Of a stretch of 64,000 bases of DNA, positions 33,748 through 42,644 are shown in pieces. The notes below the pieces were generated by a model. That model worked only from the letters and a program-made list of their open reading frames with translations, did no database searches and was not told the origin of the DNA. Made by a program: the position numbers and the translations under genes. Positions within the stretch are counted from its first letter, which is position 1, and each line of letters opens with the position of its first letter. Origin of the DNA: Inia geoffrensis (Eukaryota; Chordata; Mammalia; Artiodactyla; Iniidae); the NCBI GenBank assembly GCA_036417435.1, contig CM070915.1, positions 82,523,799-82,587,798 of the forward strand. The letters run 5' to 3'.

Positions 33748-36093
33748 GTTAGCGTACGTGTGAGGGCACAAGTTAGTGTTGGTGTCCTGGTTAAGATTAG
33801 GGCACGGGTGAGGGTAAGGTTTCGGGTGAGGGTCAGGGATAGAATTCGGGTTAGGGTTAGGGTTAGGGATTGGGGAGATATTAGGGCACAGTTTAGGGTA
33901 CCACAACACTTACGGTTTAGCGTACGTGTGAGGTCACTAGTTAGTGTTAGTGTACTGCTTACGATTAGGGCACGGGTGAGGGTAAGGCCTCGGAAGAGGG
34001 TCACGTTAAGGGTTAGGGTTAGGGTTAGGGTTAGAGAATGGGGATTGATTAGGGTACAGGTTAGGGTACGGCAATGGCTTAGGGTTGGCGTACGTTAGAG
34101 GGCATGGGTTAGTGTTGATGTACTGGTTAAAATTAAGACACGGGTGAGGGTAAAGTTTCGGGTGAGTGTCATGGTTAGGATTCAGGTTAGGGTTAGGGTT
34201 AGGGAATGGAGAGGGATTAGGGTACAGGTTAGGGTACCGCTGCGGTTTAGTGTTAGCGTACGTTTGAGGGCACGAGTTAGTCTTGGTGTCCTGGTTAAGA
34301 TTAGGGCACGGGTGAGGGTAAGGCTTCGGGTGAGGGTCAGGGTTAGGATTCGGGTTAGGGTTAGGGTTAGGGAATGGAGAGGGATTAGGGTACAGGTTAG
34401 GGTACGACAATGCTTAAGGGTTAGCGTAAGTGTGAGGGCACGAGTTAGTCTTGGTGGCCTGGTTAAGATTAGGGCACGGGTGAGGGTAAGGCTTCGGGTG
34501 AGGGTCAGGGTTAGGATTCGGGTTAGGGTTAGGGTTAAGGAATGCAGAGGGATTAGGGTACAACTTAGGGTACGACTGTGCTTAAGGGTTAGCGTTCGTG
34601 TGAGGGCAAGTGTTAGTGTTAGTGTCCTGGTTAAGATTAGGGCACGGGTGAGGGTAAGGCTTCAGGTGAGGGTCAGGGTTAGGATTCGGGTTAGGGTTAG
34701 GTTTAGGGAATGGGGAAGGATTAGGGTACAGTTTAGGGTACGACAACGATTAAGGGTTAGCGTACGTGTGAGGGCACAAGTTAGTGTTGGTGTCCTGGTT
34801 AAGATTAGGGCACGGGTGAGGGTAAGGCTTCGGGTGAGGGTCAGGGTTAGGATTCGGGTTAGGTTTAGGATTAAGGAATGCAGAGGGATTAGGGTACAGC
34901 TTAGGGTACGACAGTACTTAAGGGTTAGCGTTCGTGTGAGGGCAAGGGTTAGTGTTAGTGTCCTGGTTAAGATTAGGGCACGGGTGAGGGTAAGGCTTCA
35001 TGTGAGGGTCAGGGTTAGGATTCGGGTTAGGGTTAGGGTTAGAGAATGGGGAGGGATTAGGGTACAGTTTAGGGTACGACAACGATTAAGGGTTAGCGTA
35101 CGTGTGAGGGCACCAGTTAGTGTTGGTGTCCTGGTTAAGATTAGGGCACGGGTGAGGGTAAGGTTTCCGGTGAGGGTTAGGGATAGAATTCGTGTTAGGG
35201 TTAGGGTTAGGGAATGGGGAGATATTAGGGAACAGTTTAGGGTACCACAACGCTTAAGGTTTAGCGTACGTGTGAGGTCACTAGTTAGTGTTAGTTTACT
35301 GCTTACGATTAGGGCTCGGGTGAGGGTAAGGCCTCGGAAGAGGGTCACGTTAAGGGTTAGGGTTAGGGTTAGGGAATGGGGATTGATTAGGGTACAGGTT
35401 AGGGTACGGCAATGGCTTAGGGTTGGCGTACGTTAGAGCGCATGGGTTAGTGTTGATGTACTGGTTAAAATTAGGACACGGGTGAGGGTAAAGTTTCGGG
35501 TGAGTGTCATGGTTAGGTTTCAGGTTGGGGTTAGGGTTAGGGAATGGAGAGGGATTAGGGTACAGGTTAGGGTACCGCTGCGGTTTAGTGTTAGCGTACG
35601 TGTGTGGGCACGAGTTAGTCTTGGTGTCCTGGTTAAGATTAGGGCACGGGTGAGGGTAAGGCTTCGGGTGAGGGTCAGGGTTAGGATTCGGGTTAGGGTT
35701 AGGGTTAGGGAATGGAGAGGGATTAGGGTACAGGTTAGGGTACGACAATGCTTAAGGTTTAGCGTAAGTGTGAGGGCACGAGTTAGTCTTGGTGTCCTGG
35801 TTAAGATTAGGGAACGGGTGAGGGTAAGGCTTCGGGTGAGGGTCAGGGTTAGGATTCGGGTTAGGGTTAGGGTTAGGGAATGGAGAGGGATTAGGGTACA
35901 GGTTAGGGTACGACAATGCTTAAGGATTAGCGTAAGTGTGAGGGCACGAGTTAGTGTTGGTGTACTGGTTAAGACAACGGCACCGATGAGGGTAAGGCCT
36001 CGGAAAAGGGTCACGTTCAGGGTTTCGCTTAGGGTTAGGGTTAGGGAATGGGGAGGGATTAGGGTACAGGATAGGGTACGACAATGCTTAAGG
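33244..36093 (+). repeat. 17-mer HOR, 2850 bp, with three hybrids and a hexamer loss
   Basis: Order C D E F G H A B/A/D E F/D E F G* H A B/A B. Hybrids are at 34420 (B/A/D), 34756 (F head, D tail) and 35758 (B/A). G* at 35260-35421 has three TTAGGG copies instead of four and is 162 bp. H at 35422 is full length, so this loss is separate from the 7-bp loss in the left domain. Confidence 0.87.
33748..34530 (+). repeat. 1512-bp super-repeat, partial copy 2
   Basis: Matches the start of the 32236 copy through the B/A portion of the monomer at 34420, where it switches to a D tail. Confidence 0.8.
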
Positions 36094-37269
36094 GTTAGCG
36101 AACGTTTGAGGGCATGAGTTAGTGTTTGTGTCCTGGTTAAGATTAGGGCATTGGTTAGGGTAGGGCATCGGAAGTGGGTCAGGTTTAGGGATGGGGTTAG
36201 GGTTAGGGTTAAGGAATGGGGAGGGATTAGGGTACAATTTAGGGTACGACAACGCTTAAGGTTTAGCGTACGTGTGAGGGCACGAGTTAGTGTTGGTGTC
36301 CTGGTTAAGATTAGGGCACGGGTGAGGGTAAGGCTTCGGGTGAGGGTCAGGGTTAGGATTCGGGTTAGGGTTAGGGTTAAGGAATGCAGAGGGATTAGGG
36401 TACAGCTTAGGGTACGACAGTACTTAAGGGTTAGCGTTCGTGTGAGGGCAAGGGTTAGTGTTAGTCTCCTGGTTAAGATTAGGGCACGGGTGAGGGTAAG
36501 GCTTCAGGTGAGGGTCAGGGTTAGGATTCGGGTTAGGGTTAGGGTTAGGGAATGGGGAGGGATGAGGGTACAGTTTAGGGTACGACAACGATTAAGGGTT
36601 AGCGTACGTGTGAGGGCACAAGTTAGTGTTGGTGTCCTGGTTAAGATTAGGGCACGGGTGAGGGTAAGGTTTCGGGTGAGGGTCAGGGATAGAATTCGGG
36701 TTAGGGTTAGGGTTAGGGAATGGGGAGATATTAGGGCACAGTTTAGGGTACCACAACGCTTAAGGTTTAGCGTACGTGTGAGGTCACTAGTTAGTGTTAG
36801 TGTACTGCTTACGATTAGGGCACGGGTGAGGGTAAGGCCTCGGAAGAGGGTCACGTTAAGGGTTAGGGTTAGGGTTAGGGTTAGGGAATGGGGATTGATT
36901 AGGGTACAGGTTAGGGTACGGCAATGACTTAGGGTTGGCGTACGTTAGAGGGCATGGGTTAGTGTTGATGTACTGGTTAAAATTAGGACACGGGTGAGGG
37001 TAAAGTTTCGGGTGAGTGTCATGGTTAGGTTTCAGGTTAGGGTTAGGGCTAGGGAATGGAGAGGGATTATGGTACAGGTTAGGGTACCGCTGCGGTTTAG
37101 TGTTAGCGTACGTGTGAGGGCACGAGTTAGTCTTGGTGTCCTGGTTAAGATTAGGGCACGGGTGAGGGTAAGGCTTCGGGTGAGGGTCAGGGTTAGGATT
37201 CGGGTTAGGGTTAGGGTAAGGGAATGGGGAGGGATTAGGGTACAGGTTAGGGTACGACAATTCTTAAGG
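36094..37269 (+). repeat. 7-mer HOR lacking B
   Basis: Order C D E F G H A, then C at 37270. A ends CAATTC in place of CAATGC at the join. Unlike the left-domain B-less units, G and H here are full length. Confidence 0.89.
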
Positions 37270-37773
37270 GTTAGCGTACGTTTGAGGGCATGAGTTAGTG
37301 TTTGTGTCCTGGTTAAGGTTAGGGCATTGGTTAGGGTAGGGCATCGGAAGTGGGTCAGGTTTAGGGATGGGGTTAGGGTTAGTGTTAAGGAATGGGGAGG
37401 GATTAGGGTACAATTTAGGGTACGACAACGCTTAAGGTTTAGCGTACGTTTGAGGGCACGAGTTAGTGTTGGTGTCCTGGTTAAGATTAGGGCACGGGTG
37501 AGGGTAAGGCTTCGGGTGAGGGTCAGGGTTAGGATTCGGGTTAGGGTTAGGGTTAGGGAATGGAGAGGGATTAGGGTACAGGTTAGGGTACGACAATGCT
37601 TAAGGGTTAGCGTAAGTGTGAGGGCACGAGTTAGTCTTGGTGTACTGGTTAAGACAACGGCACCGATGAGGGTAAGGCCTCGGAAAAGGGTCACGTTCAG
37701 GGTTTCGCTTAGGGTTAGGGTTAGGGAATGGGGAGGGATTAGGGTACAGGATAGGGTACGACAATGCTTAAGG
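37270..37773 (+). repeat. 3-mer unit: C D/A B
   Basis: The D head at 37438 (TTTAGC start) continues as A (hexamers 21-22 GAATGG, AGAGGG), so E, F, G and H are absent. The B at 37606 reads CTTGGTGTACTGG, an A word followed by a B word. With the 3-mer at 61293 it is one of the two shortest units in the window. Confidence 0.88.
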
Positions 37774-38445
37774 GTTAGCGTACGTTTGAGGGCATGAGTT
37801 AGTGTTTGTGTCCTGGTTAAGATTAGGGCATTGGTTAGGGTAGGGCATCGGAAGTGGGTCAGATTTAGGGATGGGGTTAGGGTTAGGGTTAAGGAATGCG
37901 GAGGGATTAGGGTACAATTTAGGGTACGACAACGCTTAAGGTTTAGCGTACGTGTGAGGGCACGAGTTAGTCTTGGTGTCCTGGTTAAGATTAGGGCACG
38001 GGTGATGGTAAGGCTTCGGGTGAGGGTCAGGGTTAGGATTCGGGTTAGGGTTAGGGTTAGGGAATGGAGAGGGATTAGGGTACAGGTTAGGGTACGACAA
38101 TGCTTAAGGGTTAGCGTAAGTGTGAGGGCACGAGTTAGTCTTGGTGTCCTGGTTAAGATTAGGGAACGGGTGAGGGTAAGGCTTCGGGTGAGGGTCAGGG
38201 TTAGGATTCGGGTTAGGGTTAGGGTTAGGGAATGGAGAGGGATTAGGGTACAGGTTAGGGTACGACAATGCTTAAGGGTTAGCGTAAGTGTGAGGGCACG
38301 AGTTAGTGTTGGTGTACTGGTTAAGACAACGGCACCGATGAGGGTAAGGCCTCGGAAAAGGGTCACGTTCAGGGTTTCGCTTAGGGTTAGGGTTAGGGAA
38401 TGGGGAGGGATTAGGGTACAGGATAGGGTACGACAATGCTTAAGG
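37774..38445 (+). repeat. 4-mer unit: C D/A B/A B
   Basis: D/A hybrid at 37942, this time with CTTGGT at hexamer 6, so the exchange is further left than in the D/A at 37438. B/A is at 38110. E to H are absent again. Confidence 0.88.
38278..38445 (+). repeat. Monomer type B, reference copy
   Basis: The type furthest from the telomere sequence, with only two exact GTTAGG words (hexamers 19, 20). Diagnostic words are hexamer 2 GTAAGT, hexamer 7 GTACTG, hexamers 9-10 ACAACG and GCACCG, hexamer 13 CCTCGG, hexamer 15 GTCACG and hexamer 17 GTTTCG. Hexamers 13-15 are shared with type G, which suggests common descent of B and G. B is the monomer most often missing or preceded by an extra B/A hybrid in variant HORs. 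Confidence 0.92.
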
Positions 38446-39956
38446 GTTAGCGTACGTTTGAGGGCATGAGTTTGTGTTTGTGTCCTGGTTAAGATTAGGG
38501 CATTGGTTAGGGTAGGGCATCGGAAGTGGGTCAGGTTTAGGGATGGGGTTAGGGTTAGGGTTAAGGAATGGGGAGGGATTAGGGTACAATTTAGGGTACG
38601 ACAACGCTTAAGGTTTAGCGTACGTGTGAGGGCACGAGTTAGTGTTGGTGTCCTGGTTAAGATTAGGGCACGGGTGAGGGTAAGGCTTCGGGTGAGGGTC
38701 AGGGTTAGGATTCGGGTTAGGGTTAGGGTTAAGGAATGCAGAGGGATTAGGGTACAGCTTAGGGTACGACAGTACTTAAGTGTTAGCGTTCGTGTGAGGG
38801 CAAGGGTTAGTGTTAGTCTCCTGGTTAAGATTAGGGCCCGGGTGAGGGTAAGGCTTCAGGTGAGGGTCAGGGTTAGGATTCGGGTTAGGGTTAGGGTTAG
38901 GGAATGGGGAGGGATGAGGGTACAGTTTAGGGTACGACAACGATTAAGGGTTAGCGTACGTGTGAGGGCACAAGTTAGTGTTGGTGTCCTGGTTAAGATT
39001 AGGGCACGGGTGAGGGTAAGGTTTCGGGTGAGGTTCAGGGATAGAATTCGGGTTAGGGTTAGGGTTAGGGAATGGGGAGATATTAGGGCACAGTTTAGGG
39101 TACCACAACGCTTAAGGTTTAGCGTACGTGTGAGGTCACTAGTTAGTGTTAGTGTACTGCTTACGATTAGGGCACGGGTGAGGGTAAGGCCTCGGAAGAG
39201 GGTCACGTTAAGGGTTAGGGTTAGGGTTAGGGTTAGGGAATGGGGATTGATTAGGTACAGGTTAGGGTACGGCAATGGCTTAGGGTTGGCGTACGTTAGA
39301 GGGCATGGGTTAGTGTTGATGTACTGGTTAAAATTAGGACACGGGTGAGGGTAAAGTTTCGGGTGAGTGTCATGGTTAGGTTTCAGGTTAGGGTTAGGGT
39401 TAGGGAATGGAGAGGGATTAGGGTACAGGTTAGGGTACCGCTGCGGTTTATTGTTAGCGTACGTGTGAGGGCACGTGTTATTCTTGGTGTCCTGGTTAAG
39501 ATTACGGCACGGGTGAGGGTAAGGCTTCGGGTGAGGGTCAGGGTTAGGATTCGGGTTAGGGTTAGGGTTAGGGAATGGAGAGGGATTAGGGTACAGGTTA
39601 GGGTACGACAATGCTTAAGGGTTAGCGTAAGTGTGAGGGCACGAGTTAGACTTGGTGTCCTGGTTAAGATTAGGGCACGGGTGAGGGTAAGGCTTCGGGT
39701 GAGGGTCAGGGTTAGGATTCGGGTTAGGGTTAGTGTTAGGGAATGGAGAGGGATTAGGGTACAGGTTAGGGCACGACAATGCTTAAGGTTTAGCGTAAGT
39801 GTGAGGGCACGAGTTAGTGTTGGTGTACTGCTTAAGACAACGGCACCGATGAGGGTAAGGCCTCGGAAAAGGGTCACGTTCAGGGTTTCGCTTAGGGTTA
39901 GGGTTAGGGAATGGGGAGGGATTAGGGTACAGGATAGGGTACGACAATACTTAAGG
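38446..39956 (+). repeat. 9-mer HOR, 1511 bp, with 1-bp loss in G
   Basis: Order C D E F G H A B/A B. G (39118-39284) reads GATTAGGTACAGG where other copies read GATTAGGGTACAGG, so one G is missing. B/A is at 39621. Confidence 0.89.
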
Positions 39957-40628
39957 GTTAGCGTACGTTTGAGGGCATGAGTTAGTGTTTGTGTACTGGT
40001 TAAGATTAGGGCATTGGTTAGGGTAGGGCATCGGAAGTGGGTCAGATTTAGGGATGGGGTTAGGGATAGGGTTAAGGAATGGGGAGGGATTAGGGTACAA
40101 TTTAGGGTACGACAACGCTTACGGTTTAGCGTACGTGTGAGGGCACGAGTTAGTGTTGGTGTCCTGGTTAAGATTAGGGCACGGGTGAGGGTAAGGCTTC
40201 GGGTGAGGGTCAGGGTTAGGATTCGGGTTAGGGTTAGGGTTAAGGAATGCAGAGGGATTAGGGTACAGCTTAGGGTACGACAGTGCTTAAGGGTTAGCGT
40301 TCGTGTGAGGGCAAGGGTTAGTGTTAGTGTCCTGGTTAAGATTAGGGCACGGGTGAGGGTAAGGCTTCAGGTGAGGGTCAGGTTTAGGTTTCGGGTTAGG
40401 GTTAGGGTTAGGGAATGGGGAAGGATTAGGGTACAGTTTAGGGTACGACAACGATTAAGGGTTAGCGTACGTGTGAGGGCACAAGTTAGTGTTGGTGTCC
40501 TGGTTAAGATTAGGGCACGGGTGAGGGTAAGGTTTTGGGTGAGGGTCAGGGATAGAATTCGGGTTAGGGTTAGGGTTAGGGAATGGGGAGATATTAGGGC
40601 ACAGTTTAGGGTACCACAACGCTTAAGG

Positions 40629-40796
40629 TTTAGCGTACGTGTGAGGTCACTAGTTAGTGTTAGTGTACTGCTTACGATTAGGGCACGGGTGAGGGTAAGG
40701 CCTCGGAAGAGGGTCACGTTAAGGGTTAGGGTTAGGGTTAGGGTTAGGGAATGGGGATTGATTAGGGTACAGGTTAGGGTACGGCAATGGCTTAGG
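40629..40796 (+). repeat. Monomer type G, reference copy with longest pure TTAGGG run
   Basis: Starts TTTAGC. Recognised by hexamer 4 TCACTA, hexamer 8 CTTACG, hexamers 13-15 CCTCGG, AAGAGG and GTCACG, hexamer 22 GGATTG and hexamer 27 CAATGG. Hexamers 17-20 are four exact GTTAGG words, the longest pure telomere run in the canonical HOR; with flanking runs it gives at least six GGG tracts in under 50 bases. This run is where whole-hexamer deletions occur (units G*). Hexamers 13-15 are shared with B. Confidence 0.93.
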
Positions 40797-40964
40797 GTTG
40801 GCGTACGTTAGAGGGCATGGGTTAGTGTTGATGTACTGGTTAAAATTAGGACACGGGTGAGGGTAAAGTTTCGGGTGAGTGTCATGGTTAGGTTTCAGGT
40901 TAGGGTTAGGGTTAGGGAATGGAGAGGGATTAGGGTACAGGTTAGGGTACCGCTGCGGTTTAGT
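40797..40964 (+). repeat. Monomer type H, reference copy
   Basis: Recognised by hexamer 1 GTTGGC, hexamer 3 TAGAGG, hexamer 6 GTTGAT, hexamer 8 GTTAAA, hexamer 10 ACACGG, hexamer 15 GTCATG and an unusual end (hexamers 26-28 GTACCG, CTGCGG, TTTAGT) instead of the usual TTAAGG end. Subfamilies: H starting GTTAAC at 4362, 8891, 11243, 14764, 17116 and 62301; H with GGGAGAG in place of GGGTGAG in the 19.8-27 kb HORs. Confidence 0.93.
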
Positions 40965-42644
40965 GTTAGCGTACGTGTGAGGGCACGTGTTATTCTTGGT
41001 GTCCTGGTTAAGATTAGGGCACGGGTGAGGGTAAGGCTTCGGGTGAGGGTCAGGGTTAGGATTCGGGTTAGGGTTAGGGTTAGGGAATGGAGAGGGATTA
41101 GGGTACAGGTTAGGGTACGACAATGCTTAAGGGTTAGCGTAAGTGTGAGGGCACGAGTTAGTCTTGGTGTCCTGGTTAAGATTAGGGCACGGGTGAGGGT
41201 AAGGCTTCGGGTGAGGGTCAGGGTTAGGATTCGGGTTAGGGTTAGGGTTAGGGAATGGAGAGGGATTAGGGTACAGGTTAGGGCACGACAATGCTTAAGG
41301 GTTAGTGTAAGTGTGAGGGCACGAGTTAGTGTTGGTGTACTGCTTAAGACAACGGCACCGATGAGGGTAAGGCCTCGGAAAAGGGTCACGTTCAGGGTTT
41401 CGCTTAGGGTTAGGGTTAGGGAATGGGGAGGGATTAGGGTACAGGATAGGGTACGACAATACTTAAGGGTTAGCGTACGATTGAGGGCATGAGTTAGTGT
41501 TTGTGTACTGGTTAAGATTAGGGCATTGGTTAGGGTAGGGCATCGGAAGTGGGTCAGATTTAGGGATGGGGTTAGGGTTAGGGTTAAGGAATGGGGAGGG
41601 ATTAGGGTACAATTTAGGGTACGACAACGCTTAAGGTTTAGCGTACGTGTGAGGGCACGTGTTAGTGTTGGTGTCCTGGTTAAGATTAGGGCACGGGTGA
41701 GGGTAAGGCTTCGGGTGAGGGTCAGGGTTAGGATTCGGGTTAGGGTTAGGGTTAAGGAATGCAGAGGGATTAGGGTACAGCTTAGGGTACGACAGTGCTT
41801 AAGGGTTAGCGTTCGTGTGAGGGCAAGGGTTAGTGTTAGTGTCCTGGTTAAGATTAGGGCACGGGTGAGGGTAAGGCTTCAGGTGAGGGTCAGGTTTAGG
41901 ATTCGGGTTAGGGTTAGGGTTAGGGAATGGGGAAGGATTAGGGTACAGTTTAGGGTACGACAACGATTAAGGGTTAGCGTACGTGTGAGGGCACAAGTTA
42001 GTGTTGGTGTCCTGGTTAAGATTAGGGCACGGGTGAGGGTAAGGTTTCGGGTGAGGGGCAGGGATAGAATTCGGGTTAGGGTTAGCGTTAGAGAATGGGG
42101 AGATATTAGGGCACAGTTTAGGGTACCACAACGCTTAAGGTTTAGCTTACGTGTGAGGTCACTAGTTAGTGTTAGTGTACTGCTTACGATTAGGGCACGG
42201 GTGAGGGTAAGGCCTCGGAAGAGGGTCACGTTAAGGGTTAGGGTTAGGGTTAGGGTTAGGGAATGGGGATTGATTAGGGTACAGGTTAGGGTACGGCAAT
42301 GGCTTAGGGTTGGCGTACGTTAGAGGGCATGGGTTAGTGTTGATGTACTGGTTAAAATTAGGACACGGGTGAGGGTAAAGTTTCGGGTGAGTGTCATGGT
42401 TAGGTTTGAGGGTAGGGTTAGGGTTAGGGAATGGAGAGGGATTAGGGTACAGGTTAGGGTACCGCTGCGGTTTAGTGTTAGCGTACGTTTGAGGGCACGA
42501 GTTAGTCTTGGTGTCCTGGTTAAGATTAGGGCACGGGTGAGGGTAAGGCTTCGGGTGAGGGTCAGGGTTAGGATTCGGGTTAGGGTTAGGGTTAGGGAAT
42601 GGAGAGGGATTAGGGTACAGGTTAGGGCACGACAATGCTTAAGG

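Larger units (their letters stand above)
39957..41468 (+). repeat. 9-mer HOR, 1512 bp
   Basis: Order C D E F G H A B/A B, with B/A at 41133. A at 40965 carries GCACGTGTTATTCTTGG, a mark seen again in the 9-mers at 46845 and 51213. Confidence 0.9.

Noticed and set aside
37032..38366. Long minus-strand open frame (444 codons, L-T rich) and many like it as protein genes
   Set aside because: It lies wholly within the satellite. Open frames cover both strands at once, repeat with the 56-codon monomer and are low-complexity, and the starts I checked are TTG or GTG rather than ATG. Openness follows from a 6-base unit whose TAG, TAA or TGA occur in other frames.
36094..38445. A gene or unique sequence between irregular HORs
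   Set aside because: Every base in this stretch is assigned to C, D/A, B/A, B or other monomers; there is no gap in the register.
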